A DNA stretch of 64,000 bases from Algoriphagus ratkowskyi (GCF_002150505.1 NZ_MSSV01000012.1:56446-120445), one strand, 5' to 3'. Positions 46,456 through 55,580 are shown, counted from the stretch's first letter. Notes: generated by a model from the sequence alone, not told the origin. Program-made: numbers and translations.

Positions 46456-47027
46456 GATGCCAGCAGCTTTTTAAGCCATATTTGCTTCTTCGGCTCTCTA
46501 TTTTTAATGGCAAATGGTGTATGATAACGATGAGCTTTCAAAAAATTTATCTGCAGTTCCTTCCATTGTTGCGCTGTAGAGATCACATTCATAGTCTTTA
46601 GTTCCTCGAATAATTTCTTGCTGATCTCAGGATAATCTTCCCTTCCTAAATAATCCAAATCAGCATCACAGAGAATTCGTTGTAAATGATTCTGGGGGGT
46701 TTGAGGGATTTTAGTAGCCAACACCAAACCTTTAACTGTCTCTATTTTATCATGGTTTACACCAATTTTCTGCAAAATAACTTCTGCCATTCCAGCACCT
46801 ACTTCTTCATGATTTGCTGAACCTTTGAGAAAGCCCATATCGTGTACTATCGCCCCTGTTCTCAATAAGTCCCTTTCTTCTTTAGGGAGTTTTTCTCTTC
46901 TTATATACTGATTGCATACGTTCAGCACATCCATGGTGTGATCCAGCCCATGATAGGTCAAAGTCTTGGGCAAATTGGCTTCAAGATTGGATAAAACTTG
47001 TATTCGGAGCGTACGATATCCTTGCAT
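46452..47027 (-). CDS. HD-domain metal phosphohydrolase, partner of Pycsar-effector-like gene
   Basis: 191 aa single HD domain. Metal ligands are visible: H26 and H30 (YHGLDHT), the H62-D63 pair (GAIVHDMGF), H73 (NHEEVG), and a downstream Asp (LCDADLDYLG). The family hydrolyses (cyclic) nucleotides or nucleoside phosphates. It begins 21 bases after the Pycsar-effector-like membrane gene. In Bacteroidota the two domains also occur fused in one protein (HD + DUF5706), so this is a split version. The substrate could be a cyclic pyrimidine nucleotide, but that is inference. Confidence 0.8.
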   Translation of the reverse strand: MQGYRTLRIQVLSNLEANLPKTLTYHGLDHTMDVLNVCNQYIRREKLPKEERDLLRTGAIVHDMGFLKGSANHEEVGAGMAEVILQKIGVNHDKIETVKGLVLATKIPQTPQNHLQRILCDADLDYLGREDYPEISKKLFEELKTMNVISTAQQWKELQINFLKAHRYHTPFAIKNREPKKQIWLKKLLAS

Positions 47028-47048
47028 GGGATGAAACAGGTCTAATGG

Positions 47049-47609
47049 CTAAAAAGCTGTCTTTACTGCGTAATACAATATATAGACAAACATTAAGCCA
47101 ATATTAAATGATAAAAAGCGAACAGAAAGGTTGACATTTCTAAATTTGGTGGCAGTGATCTTAGCATTGATAAACACTTGCTCTCCGAGCTGGTCGAAGA
47201 GTGGCTGTCTTGTTGTACTCACTTTTTCCAGTTCTTTTATGTAGTCCTTAATAGGCCCATACGACGAGATAATATTTCCAAAGAAGAATACACTTTTATC
47301 ATAGTTGGTTTCTATTTGGGGCATAAAGCATCTGAAGCTATAATAGATAGAAACGACACTAAAAACGAACCAAGTGCCCATGAATCCATATGTGATAAAA
47401 TCAGATGTTGCCAGTTCAATTAGATGCTCATAGAACTGGAAGAAAACATTCATCAATAAACCGTAAAAAGAAAGCACTAAACCGGCTTTTATCTCAGAAG
47501 CTTTGATTAAATCACGCAAATACATGATTAGATACCAATAATTATCCACGGCATCTATACCGGGATCTAGAGGTGGCAGGTCTTTAAGTCCTTGGAATTT
47601 CTTACGCAT
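47049..47609 (-). CDS. Pycsar-effector-like membrane protein (PycTM/DUF5706)
   Basis: 186 aa. Membrane segments are at about 39-62, 73-95 and 163-183. The pattern YLRDLIKASEIKAGLVLSFYGLL, then SVFFFGNI, the FDQLGEQVFINAKITATKFRNV helix, and a final helix matches the DUF5706/Pycsar effector domain, known in defence as a membrane-depolarising effector triggered by cCMP or cUMP. No pyrimidine cyclase gene is in the window, and the neighbours are housekeeping genes. It may therefore be a core homologue rather than an active defence system. It probably forms a two-gene unit with the HD gene. Confidence 0.7.
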   Translation of the reverse strand: MRKKFQGLKDLPPLDPGIDAVDNYWYLIMYLRDLIKASEIKAGLVLSFYGLLMNVFFQFYEHLIELATSDFITYGFMGTWFVFSVVSIYYSFRCFMPQIETNYDKSVFFFGNIISSYGPIKDYIKELEKVSTTRQPLFDQLGEQVFINAKITATKFRNVNLSVRFLSFNIGLMFVYILYYAVKTAF

Positions 47610-47702
47610 TGATTGAAAAAAACTTGCTGAAACATATCAACATGTTAAAAACAAGTTAATCTCTGAATTAAGCAATTCCTATAATTTAAGGAGATTTGAT
47701 TA

Positions 47703-47747
47703 TGTAAATATAAAAAAAGCTATAAAAAAGCTCTTTTTATATTTACA
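47703..47747. terminator. Terminator-like long stem after the unknown gene
   Basis: 14-base AT-rich arms TGTAAATATAAAAA (47703-47716) and TTTTTATATTTACA (47734-47747) enclose an inner AGCT...AGCT. It separates the unknown gene from the effector-like gene on the minus strand. Confidence 0.6.
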
Positions 47748-47758
47748 AGTCAGAATCA

Positions 47759-48883
47759 CTATACTTCAAATTTCCGATAGACAAGTAACAGAAATTCCTG
47801 AACAGACTCTGAATCCGATTTCCAGCCCAGTTCTTCTACATACCGTGAATTGACCAAACCTATCGCTTCCTCGAATGAATGACACTTGTCTATGGATTTT
47901 AATGCGTGCTTGAGCAAATCAGCATTCCCGTCAAAAAGCTCCTTAGTAAACATAAAGCGCTGATTGATAGCGAGACTTTCAGCTAGCTCTCCCAATATCC
48001 CTTTCATCCCTTTATAGGAAAGTGTTTCAAATTTTGCTTTCAAATTATATGGATCAAATCCATTTGAGGTAGCATTAGAATGAGTTACATGAACTGTTTT
48101 CGCAGGCTCAGGCTTTACCTCCACCATTCTGACTGGCTCAGGTGCTACATCTCCGATACCAGTAGCATTAATTTCTACCTGATCAAAAAATGAGCTTTTT
48201 GACTCCTGTTCCCTATTGGGCTCAGGCATTGAATCAGAAACCAAAATTTGCTCCTGAGCATTCTGACCTAAATAGGCATCCAGGTCAAATGGCTTTATGT
48301 CACCAAGAGTTGCCAGAAGTAGATTAACGGATTCCAAAGACCCCTGTATTGCCTGATAGTTGGCAGCGATGGCTCGTAGGTAAGCACTTTCATCATGACC
48401 AAATCCTGCTTTATCCACTAGAAATGTGATGGTCTGTGAGTGCCACTTATAATATTTTTTGTTGTCTCTCAGGAACTCATTGATTTGACCTACTGGTGCT
48501 TTTGAGATCTCATTCTGGTAAAAGGAGACCGGATCAGTAGCAACTTCAACTGCTTGCCTAATCGATGTTTCCAAGAGCGGCTGCAATTGTTCTTTCTCTA
48601 TTTTAATTCTACGAGAAAGTACATTCATAAAATCCGTCAACGCTTCATGCACGGTGATATCTCGGTAGTCAAAATACGGGTTGCTCTTAAGCTTTGCTAG
48701 CTCATCCTGCCACAATTCAAAAAGTCTTTTGATGATAAAGAAATTCACCTGAGCACTATTCGTCAACTGCACGATATCTTGCCCAGTCATGTATGGTTTG
48801 GAAGAGAAAAACTGACCACAAACAATTGCGGCATAGTCTTCGGAGTATTTTTCTAAATAATTGCTGTTAATTTGAGTTGTCAT
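47759..48883 (-). CDS. Conserved-looking hypothetical protein, unknown function
   Basis: 374 aa from the ATG at 48883 (MTTQINSNYLEKYSEDYAAI). No family is recognised. Residues 1-210 are predicted helical; 215-285 are an acidic/Pro-rich linker (ending around VEVKPEPAKTVHV); 290-374 form a second helical domain. There is no signal peptide or membrane segment, so it is probably cytoplasmic. It is transcribed divergently from the ferredoxin gene with only 33 bases between start codons, and it is separated from the effector-like gene by a terminator-like stem. Confidence 0.75.
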   Translation of the reverse strand: MTTQINSNYLEKYSEDYAAIVCGQFFSSKPYMTGQDIVQLTNSAQVNFFIIKRLFELWQDELAKLKSNPYFDYRDITVHEALTDFMNVLSRRIKIEKEQLQPLLETSIRQAVEVATDPVSFYQNEISKAPVGQINEFLRDNKKYYKWHSQTITFLVDKAGFGHDESAYLRAIAANYQAIQGSLESVNLLLATLGDIKPFDLDAYLGQNAQEQILVSDSMPEPNREQESKSSFFDQVEINATGIGDVAPEPVRMVEVKPEPAKTVHVTHSNATSNGFDPYNLKAKFETLSYKGMKGILGELAESLAINQRFMFTKELFDGNADLLKHALKSIDKCHSFEEAIGLVNSRYVEELGWKSDSESVQEFLLLVYRKFEV

Positions 48884-48916
48884 TGAAGAGTGGTGTTTAC
48901 AAAAGTCAACGAACAA

Positions 48917-49243
48917 ATGCCTCAAATCGTCATAGAAAATCTATTTAATCTGAGGATTAATTCTGATAGCGTACATCGTAAAGTTATCGAAATTATTCAT
49001 GAAAATGGCATCGACTGGATGCATGCTTGTGGGAAAAAAGGCAGATGTACCACCTGCAAAATCATCTTGAAGTCCGGCGAAGAAAATCTCTCCCCTCCTA
49101 CCAAACCCGAGCTTGATTACCTCAGCCAAGGAAGACTGAAATGTGGGGAAAGGCTGTCGTGCCAAGCGGAACTTACAACAGGTGAGATAGTTGTCCGTGT
49201 TGGCGAATTCAATAAGTTTCCACATATAGCCTATAGCGAATAG
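48917..49243 (+). CDS. 2Fe-2S ferredoxin
   Basis: 108 aa plant/adrenodoxin-type ferredoxin. Cluster ligands Cys38, Cys44 and Cys47 (HACGKKGRCTTC) and Cys82 (RLSCQAEL) are in the expected order. The start used is ATG 48917 (MPQIVIENLF); a GTG further upstream is possible. It likely shuttles electrons in the cytoplasm; the partner is unknown. 7 bases before tdk, so probably co-transcribed with it. Confidence 0.88.
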   Translation: MPQIVIENLFNLRINSDSVHRKVIEIIHENGIDWMHACGKKGRCTTCKIILKSGEENLSPPTKPELDYLSQGRLKCGERLSCQAELTTGEIVVRVGEFNKFPHIAYSE

Positions 49244-49250
49244 TGAAATC

Positions 49251-49835
49251 ATGTTTATAGAACCTTCAATAGGTAGATTGAGATCCTCAGGGAACAAAGG
49301 TCAGATCGAAGTGATCTGTGGTTCTATGTTTTCGGGAAAAACAGAGGAATTAATCCGCCGTCTGAATCGCGCGAAAATTGCGCGGCAAAAAGTGGAGATC
49401 TTTAAGCCCTCCATAGACAAGCGCTACGACGAAAACGATGTAGTTTCTCATAACGAAAATGTCATTCGCTCCACCCCAGTCAACTTCGCAGATGATATTC
49501 TCCTCTTGGCAGGAGATTGTGACGTAGTAGGAATAGATGAGGTGCAATTTTTTGATGAGCAAATAATAACCGTTGCACAAAAGCTAGCCGGACAAGGAAA
49601 ACGAGTTATCCTCGCTGGCCTGGATATGGATTTTGAAGGCGAGCCTTTTGAACCTATGCCCAAACTGATGGCTGTAGCAGAATATGTCACTAAGGTAAAT
49701 GCCATTTGCATGAAATGCGGGGAGTTGGCCGCCTTCTCCTTTCGCCTTTCCGACGCCAAAGAGAAAGTAGTGCTTGGAGAAAAAGAAAGCTATGAAGCAC
49801 GGTGTAGAAAGTGCTTTTACGAGGATAGGAAGTAG
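49251..49835 (+). CDS. tdk: Thymidine kinase (type II)
   Basis: 194 aa deoxynucleoside kinase of thymidine salvage. The Walker A loop is GSMFSGKTEELI (about 24-35), the lid/base region is IDEVQFFDEQI, the lasso is LDMDFEGEPFEPM, and the zinc site is formed by CMKCGE and CRKCFYED. Length is typical. It follows the ferredoxin gene by 7 bases. Confidence 0.95.
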   Translation: MFIEPSIGRLRSSGNKGQIEVICGSMFSGKTEELIRRLNRAKIARQKVEIFKPSIDKRYDENDVVSHNENVIRSTPVNFADDILLLAGDCDVVGIDEVQFFDEQIITVAQKLAGQGKRVILAGLDMDFEGEPFEPMPKLMAVAEYVTKVNAICMKCGELAAFSFRLSDAKEKVVLGEKESYEARCRKCFYEDRK

Positions 49836-49871
49836 TCAGGTCTTGGATTTCAGATGACCGATTTCACTATT

Positions 49872-49920
49872 TGTCAGTCCGAGCGTAGTCAAGGACCCTT
49901 CGACTTCGCTCAGGCTGACA
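49872..49920. repeat. REP-like imperfect palindrome
   Basis: A 49-base imperfect inverted repeat: the left half TGTCAGTCCGAGCG... pairs with the right half ...CGCTCAGGCTGACA, with AAGG/CCTT near the centre. This GTCAG...CTGAC form resembles a dispersed intergenic repeat common in Bacteroidota genomes. It sits between tdk and recO, 36 bases after the tdk stop. Confidence 0.55.
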
Positions 49921-50044
49921 TACTCAACTGAGAAATGGTACAACAGGCTTTAAAATGATAAAGGTCGAATGATGAATATTATATAATGAAGTTGCCCAAC
50001 CACTCATACACTAAGAAATACGAGACAGTCTATTATTCCAACTA

Positions 50045-50734
50045 ATGCTCAAAAAGACCCAAGGGATAGTTCTTAGCGCCATTCGATACAAGGAAACGAG
50101 CATCATCGTGAAGATCTTTACCCGGGAGCTTGGACTAAAATCCTATCTAGTGAACGGCGTTCGAACCCAAGGAAATAAATCCAAAATAGCACTTTACCAA
50201 CCACTGACATTACTTGAACTTGTGGTTTACGATAAAGACAATGGTGGATTACAACGAATATCGGAAGCTCAGCTAACAAGAGCACATCAGCTGATCCCCT
50301 TTGATTTTACTCGGACAGGTATTGCCCTTTTCATCACAGAAGTGATCAGCAAGTCTATTTATGAGAATTATCAGAATGAAAGCTTGTTTGATTTTCTACA
50401 GGAATGTATAATTATATTAGACAGCAAGGACGTGCATGTCGGACAATTTCCATTAGTGTTCCTGATCGAAAAAGCTAGGTATCTAGGTTTCGCACCGCAA
50501 GCAGCATTGGGTTTTTTATCAGAAAGTAGATCGCAGCCATTTTCACCCACAGAACTTGCTCAAGCTGAAAACTACCTATCGGCACTTATGACCTATTCAT
50601 TCGCTAATGAAGCTAAAATAAGCAAAGCGCTCCGCCAAAAACTGTTGGATCACCTACTCGACTTCTATAGTCAGCACTTGGATAATCCTGGGAACTGGAA
50701 ATCCCTGATGATTCTGAGGCAGATCTATGAATAA
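50045..50734 (+). CDS. recO: DNA repair protein RecO
   Basis: 229 aa recombination mediator that helps RecF/RecR load RecA. The N-terminal OB-fold starts KTQGIVLSAIRYKETSIIVKIFTRELGLKSYLVNGVR, followed by a helical C-terminal domain (LPSFxF-type HLLDFYSQHL...). The zinc-binding cysteines seen in some RecO proteins are missing, which is normal for this phylum. ATG at 50045; monocistronic. Confidence 0.9.
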   Translation: MLKKTQGIVLSAIRYKETSIIVKIFTRELGLKSYLVNGVRTQGNKSKIALYQPLTLLELVVYDKDNGGLQRISEAQLTRAHQLIPFDFTRTGIALFITEVISKSIYENYQNESLFDFLQECIIILDSKDVHVGQFPLVFLIEKARYLGFAPQAALGFLSESRSQPFSPTELAQAENYLSALMTYSFANEAKISKALRQKLLDHLLDFYSQHLDNPGNWKSLMILRQIYE

Positions 50735-51409
50735 TTTTCCTGCTTACTAAAGCTGCGAGGGTTAAAGAACCTTTGAGATCTTTTTTTCATCTCGAAGATT
50801 TATGTTGTGATGTTTACCTCCTGATGCTCCCGCTAAAATTCTAATGCGCAGTAATCCTTTCAAATCTCCGTGCTTCTCTATAAAAAATCTCCAATCTCGG
50901 ATCTCTCATTCTAAATTTTCAATTCTAATTTTAAACTCTTTATTCTCCCCTTCACTATGTTCTCACTGTGACCCTCTTAGATTTTTTTGATCTCGAAGGT
51001 TCTTTAGTAAAACTTTACAGTGAAAAAGCGAATGATATTTAACAGTTTTTTAAATCTCCTGCCAAGTTATATCACCCTCCAAAGCCTAAATACGAAGTTT
51101 TTAAGTCAACCAGATATTTTCGCTAGACATTCTTATTCGTTTATAAAATCTCCATTTTCTCATTCTCCCATTCTCTTTGTATCCCAGTGCGCACCTTTGT
51201 GGCTCTAGAAATTCACTAATCCTCTTATCACATTTCCAAAACAATAATTTGTATAATCCAAACTCATGGGTTAATATTGTAACATCACCGTGAATGTGCA
51301 AGTCAGCCCGCTTTGACTTGAGTGTTTCCTGCAGATCTTTTTTGCTCAGAAAATCATCCACGATCCCAAATACCGCATTACTACATTTTATTTATTTCAT
51401 ACCCTCTTT
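50735..51409. other. 675-base intergenic region with inverted-repeat pair
   Basis: AT-rich, no supported gene. It contains an 18-base inverted repeat with one mismatch, TAAAGAACCTTTGAGATC (50763-50780) and GATCTCGAAGGTTCTTTA (50989-51006), enclosing about 208 bases of pyrimidine-rich low-complexity DNA. Around 51150-51190 lies more CT-rich sequence of the same kind. Confidence 0.5.
50763..51006. repeat. MITE-like segment bounded by 18-bp inverted repeats
   Basis: Terminal inverted repeats (one mismatch in 18) enclose 208 non-coding bases with no reading frame. It could be a small non-autonomous element or a degenerate repeat pair; no target-site duplication is obvious. Confidence 0.35.
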
Positions 51410-53236
51410 ATGTACAACATAGAAGAACTCAGAGTCAGGTTACTGTCTGAACTGAAGGAAATCGCTGAGGAGCTTAGTGTAAAAAATCACAAATCTCTCA
51501 AGAAAGACGAACTTGTCTACGCAATCCTTGATCAACAGGCCATCACCCCAGAACAAGCTTTACCAAAAAAGAAGCCTTCGGCTGCCACAGAGCCAGCCAA
51601 AGGAATAGACAAACCAGCTGAATCCCTCAAGCCTGAAGCGTCTCCAAAACCAGCAGAATCCCCAAAAACTGCGACTGAAAAACCAAGCGAAGAGCCGGAA
51701 TACAAGCCTAAATTCAAGAGACAAAACGTAACGGCAATCCCTAAAGCAGAAGAAACTCCTGCCGAAGAGCTTAAAAAAGCCCCTGAACCAAGAGCCAAAG
51801 AAGCTAGACCGGACTGGAAAGCCAAAAAAGAAGCTCAGCCTGAGCGACCAGAAAGAAAACCACAGCCACAACCACAAGCTGAGGCGAACGCTGAAGAACC
51901 AAAAACATTCAGACCAAGACGTAAAGTTTTCGAAGAAGTAGAAACAACGCCAGAAGCTAAGGAAGAAACTCAAGCTCCTGCGACTCCACAACCAAAGCAA
52001 GAGCATGAAGTAGAACTGCCGAAAAGGAAGAACTTCAAATCTCCTGACGAAACAATGGCTCCAGCAGCCGAAACAGTTCCTCATTCCAACCGCAGACGTC
52101 CAGGAGTGAATCCACGTGAATTCGATGGAGTAATCGAAAATGAAGGTGTTCTTGAAATGATGCAAGAAGGCTACGGCTTCCTTCGCTCGTTGGATTACAA
52201 CTACCTCGCATCTCCGGATGATATTTACGTCTCTCCTAGTCAAGTGAAGCTTTTCGGTTTAAAAACAGGAGATCACATCAAAGGATCTATTCGTCCTCCA
52301 AAAGAAGGTGAAAAGTATTTCGCCTTGTTGAAAATCGAGACTGTAAATGGTAAGACTACCGACGAAATCAGAGATCGTGTTCCTTTCGAATATTTGACTC
52401 CACTTTTCCCAGAAGAAAGATTAAACCTATCCACTACCGGAGATAAATTCTCTACGCGAGTAGTAGATCTCTTTGCTCCTATCGGAAAAGGCCAACGAGG
52501 TATGATCGTAGCTCAGCCAAAAACAGGTAAGACGGTATTGCTACAGCAGATCGCGAATGCCATTACCAGAAATCACCCTGAAGTTCACTTGATGATCTTG
52601 CTGATCGATGAGCGACCGGAGGAAGTAACAGATATGGCTCGTTCGGTGAAGGCAGAGGTAATTTCCTCCACTTTCGATGAGACAGCAGACAGACACGTGA
52701 AGGTTTCCAACATCGTTTTGGAAAAAGCCAAACGTATGGTAGAAGTAGGTCATGATGTAGTGATCCTTCTTGATTCTATCACGAGACTTGCGCGAGCGCA
52801 TAATACAGTCGTTCCAAGTTCAGGAAAAATCCTTTCCGGTGGTGTGGATGCGAATGCGCTTCACAAGCCAAAGCGTTTTTTCGGTGCAGCCCGTAACGTA
52901 GAGAATGGCGGTTCTTTGACCATCATTGCAACAGCGTTGGTAGAAACTGGTTCAAAAATGGATGAGGTGATCTTTGAAGAATTCAAAGGTACTGGTAACA
53001 TGGAACTTGCACTTGACCGTAAGCTATCTAACAGAAGAATATATCCTGCTATCGATGTACTTAATTCAGGTACTCGTCGTGAGGATCTATTGATGGACAA
53101 AGAAGAGATGCAGCGTGTTTGGATTCTTCGTAAACTGATGAGCGACATGAATTCTCAGGAATCAATGGAATTCTTGCTTAATAGAATGAAAGGAACCCGC
53201 GACAATGCAGAGTTCTTGATCAGTATGAATGGATAA
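51410..53236 (+). CDS. rho: Transcription termination factor Rho with disordered insert
   Basis: 608 aa hexameric RNA helicase. The N-terminal helix bundle (1-45) is followed by a Lys/Glu/Pro-rich disordered insert (about 46-228), then the RNA-binding OB domain ([22 protein letters not shown]) and the RecA core with Walker [14 protein letters not shown], Walker [16 protein letters not shown], the Q-loop/R-loop region [21 protein letters not shown] and the C-terminal [10 protein letters not shown]. The insert makes it much longer than the about 420-residue E. coli Rho, as commonly seen in Bacteroidota. Confidence 0.95.
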   Translation: MYNIEELRVRLLSELKEIAEELSVKNHKSLKKDELVYAILDQQAITPEQALPKKKPSAATEPAKGIDKPAESLKPEASPKPAESPKTATEKPSEEPEYKPKFKRQNVTAIPKAEETPAEELKKAPEPRAKEARPDWKAKKEAQPERPERKPQPQPQAEANAEEPKTFRPRRKVFEEVETTPEAKEETQAPATPQPKQEHEVELPKRKNFKSPDETMAPAAETVPHSNRRRPGVNPREFDGVIENEGVLEMMQEGYGFLRSLDYNYLASPDDIYVSPSQVKLFGLKTGDHIKGSIRPPKEGEKYFALLKIETVNGKTTDEIRDRVPFEYLTPLFPEERLNLSTTGDKFSTRVVDLFAPIGKGQRGMIVAQPKTGKTVLLQQIANAITRNHPEVHLMILLIDERPEEVTDMARSVKAEVISSTFDETADRHVKVSNIVLEKAKRMVEVGHDVVILLDSITRLARAHNTVVPSSGKILSGGVDANALHKPKRFFGAARNVENGGSLTIIATALVETGSKMDEVIFEEFKGTGNMELALDRKLSNRRIYPAIDVLNSGTRREDLLMDKEEMQRVWILRKLMSDMNSQESMEFLLNRMKGTRDNAEFLISMNG

Positions 53237-53288
53237 GAATGTTGGGTGTTCAATGCTGGATGCCCGATGTAGCTTTAATGATATAAAG

Positions 53289-53312
53289 AAACCGACTTGA
53301 GAAAGTCGGTTT
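53289..53312 (+). terminator. Terminator after rho
   Basis: 10-base arms AAACCGACTT (53289-53298) and AAGTCGGTTT (53303-53312) with a GAGA loop and a T-run through 53317. Confidence 0.85.
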
Positions 53313-53317
53313 TTTTT

Positions 53318-53902
53318 GTTTTATCTTCTGAAACATAAATTTTCAAAGTTTTAAACTTTGGAAGTGCTAGAGCAAATTAATTTTACACCATATTCTTTTG
53401 CTGATAGCTGAGGAATCATAGAATAAATATACGTAAGGCTACAATTTTTTTACCAGACTATTATCCAAAAACCGAGAAGTTTTTGGTAGTAAAGTCTGGT
53501 AAAATTACTCCAGCTTGACCTAAGCTAGGATCAAATAAATTATATCATATTTAATAATCTACTTGGTCAAACCAAATCCTATTTATCACCCTTGCACGAG
53601 AAGTTTCTTCCCTTATTATAGGCAAATTCGATACCTGTAATTTGGTATATATCACCTGATTAGTGCTTTGGAAAAGCAACGTCAACATAATAAACTCTTG
53701 CGAAAAAAATCTCTTAAATTTAAAAAGTATTTAGCTATACCTATTTTTTATTCAAAATATTATTTCAATTTTGCTAGGTATTTATCTGTTTTTCGGCATA
53801 ATCAGTTATTATTTAAATTATATCGAAATAAAATTCTAAATACTATATATGAAAAACAATTTTATATAGATGAAAATTACCACATGTTTTATCTAAACCA
53901 CT
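53318..53902. other. AT-rich intergenic region before the surface locus
   Basis: About 585 bases without a supported gene. It holds a nested hairpin at 53448-53504 and then very AT-rich sequence up to the lipoprotein start. An open frame at 53668-53958 overlaps the lipoprotein signal sequence and shows no similarity; not called. Confidence 0.5.
53448..53504. repeat. Two-stem nested hairpin
   Basis: Outer arms TTTTACCAGACT (53448-53459) and AGTCTGGTAAAA (53493-53504) are perfectly complementary. Inside, CCAAAAAC (53465-53472) pairs with GTTTTTGG (53479-53486) around a CGAGAA loop. It is not next to any stop codon. It could be a structured leader, an attenuator far upstream of the lipoprotein gene, or an element remnant. 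Confidence 0.5.
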
Positions 53903-55525
53903 ATGAAAAACTATTATTTACTCGCCCTAGTTTTAGTCTTTACATTCTATTCCTGTAATGACAGCTCAGAATCAATTATCGATGGGCCTATTTTAGAAAG
54001 TTATATCGTAGTCAACTCGGACAGTGAATCTCTCACTTCACGTGTGAAATTAGATAATTCGGGAGTAATTGGATTAATTGACCCTGACATTCCATCAGGT
54101 AGGCTATTAGAGGTAGCGTCTAATATCCCTCTCATTATGGTGTCTCAGGTTGATGCTCCAGAGTTTGAAGGAAAAAAACTCCAGGCTACTCATGTGGATA
54201 TTGATGGCAAATATGCCTACGTATCTTACAATACAGCAGGCGACACCTACTTAGGAGCAGTGGATATATTTGATATCTCAAATATCTACAGCCCTAAGAT
54301 TACAGAACAAGCTATATTTAAAGACGCTGATATCAGTGCAATTGAGTACAAGAATGGAAAGCTATATTTAGCAGCGGCTGTCAACATAGACAAAAACACA
54401 CAAGTAACATCCCCAGCCAACTTAATTACTGTATCAGTTACTGCCGGGAAATTTTCTTCTGATTTTGTTTATACTTCTTTACCTAGTTATGTTGCGACTG
54501 ATGTTGCTAACACAAATTCAAAAACGGCTGTAACTAGTGGGAACGATGGAGCAATAGGTCTTTTTGATGCGTCTAAGACACCTGGAGCTAGCACTAAAAT
54601 GGAAGACCTAAGAGCTGTGGCTTTTGGGAATAACAAGCTTGCAGTACTAAGCGGCACCTCAGGAGTACATATTTTGGATCCTAACAGCCTTACCGAGGTT
54701 ATAAATATTCCTTTGAAAGCAGATGTAGCTGGAGCTAAAAGAACACTAGATATTGATAAAGATAATTTATATGTAGCCGAAGGAGCCAATGGTGCAGGTA
54801 TCTACAAAATGACTGACGGAAGCTTAGTTCAAAAGCTTGCTATTCCTATCAATCCTGCTGATGTCGCTGCCAGTGAAATTGTTACCAATGCTGTATCAGT
54901 AGATAAAAACTTGCTCTTTATGGCAAATGGTGGTGCAGGTATTTCTATTACAGATGTAGCTGATCTCTCAGCAATTAAAAGCCTGGGAGTTCTGGACCTG
55001 GATGGTTCTTCCAATTTTGTAAGAAATGAAGAGGAATTTGTTTTTGTCGCTACGGGATCTGGTGGTCTGCAGATTTTGAAGATCAGTAAAAGTGAAGGCG
55101 CTGAGAATTGCTCTGGAATACCGCCCTATAATGGTACTGCCTACTTAAATATTAACGGCAATGAGTCAGTTTCCTATTCAGGTTCTAGCGTATTGAAAGC
55201 AGTTAACATTGGCGGTACCTTCTTGTTTTGTGGCTCTTTGGCTATTGAGCAAAACCTAAACATCAATAGTGATGCAATAATGGCCGTAAACGGTTCCTTT
55301 GTTTTTGGCCAATTTAAAAAGAACACAAGCCTGAATTTAGGCAGCCTTTCTACATTGAAACTTCAAGGAAACACGGTCATTTATGGAGATTTAAAACTGA
55401 ATAATGGATCTACTCTTGAATTTATTGGAGAAGGTAATTCCATAACGGTTTATGGTTCTGTTACAATAAATAGTGGAGCTCAAATAATCGGCAAGTTTAC
55501 AGACACAGAAGGGAAGTTAAAGTAG
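53903..55525 (+). CDS. LVIVD-type beta-propeller surface lipoprotein
   Basis: 540 aa. Lipoprotein signal with Cys18 (VLVFTFYSC). Residues about 60-400 consist of propeller-like blades with LVIVD-style elements such as YLGAVDIFDISNIYSPKI, GVHILDPNSLTEV, GISITDVADLSAIKSLG and EFVFVATGSGGLQILKIS. A C-terminal region of about 140 residues looks like a beta-solenoid (NGSFVFGQ, GNTVIYGDLKLNNGSTLEF, GNSITVYGSVTINSGAQ). No enzymatic motif is seen. It is followed by its own terminator, then by the giant adhesin on the same strand. A decayed paralogue lies at 61182-61931. Likely surface-exposed and perhaps a partner of the adhesin. Confidence 0.75.
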   Translation: MKNYYLLALVLVFTFYSCNDSSESIIDGPILESYIVVNSDSESLTSRVKLDNSGVIGLIDPDIPSGRLLEVASNIPLIMVSQVDAPEFEGKKLQATHVDIDGKYAYVSYNTAGDTYLGAVDIFDISNIYSPKITEQAIFKDADISAIEYKNGKLYLAAAVNIDKNTQVTSPANLITVSVTAGKFSSDFVYTSLPSYVATDVANTNSKTAVTSGNDGAIGLFDASKTPGASTKMEDLRAVAFGNNKLAVLSGTSGVHILDPNSLTEVINIPLKADVAGAKRTLDIDKDNLYVAEGANGAGIYKMTDGSLVQKLAIPINPADVAASEIVTNAVSVDKNLLFMANGGAGISITDVADLSAIKSLGVLDLDGSSNFVRNEEEFVFVATGSGGLQILKISKSEGAENCSGIPPYNGTAYLNINGNESVSYSGSSVLKAVNIGGTFLFCGSLAIEQNLNINSDAIMAVNGSFVFGQFKKNTSLNLGSLSTLKLQGNTVIYGDLKLNNGSTLEFIGEGNSITVYGSVTINSGAQIIGKFTDTEGKLK

Positions 55526-55553
55526 CAATACCTAAATAAAATCAATAAATGAC

Positions 55554-55580
55554 CCGACTTAATCCTGAGTCGGTTTTTTT
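55554..55580 (+). terminator. Terminator after the LVIVD lipoprotein gene
   Basis: Stem CCGACT (55554-55559)/AGTCGG (55568-55573) followed by seven T. A related stem follows the decayed paralogue at 61957-61985. Confidence 0.75.

Noticed and set aside
46452..47609. A complete Pycsar antiphage system
   Set aside because: No cyclase gene is present and the neighbours are housekeeping genes, so only an effector-like homologue can be claimed.
51101..51361. 86-codon minus-strand frame in the recO-rho gap
   Set aside because: No similarity, and it overlaps low-complexity CT-rich intergenic DNA.
51560..52243. 227-codon Phe/Trp-rich antisense frame inside rho
   Set aside because: Caused by the Lys/Glu/Pro-rich coding of the Rho insert; unrealistic protein composition.
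53668..53958. 96-codon Lys/Tyr/Phe-rich frame before the LVIVD lipoprotein
   Set aside because: Composition follows the AT-richness of the region, and it overlaps the lipoprotein's signal sequence in another frame.
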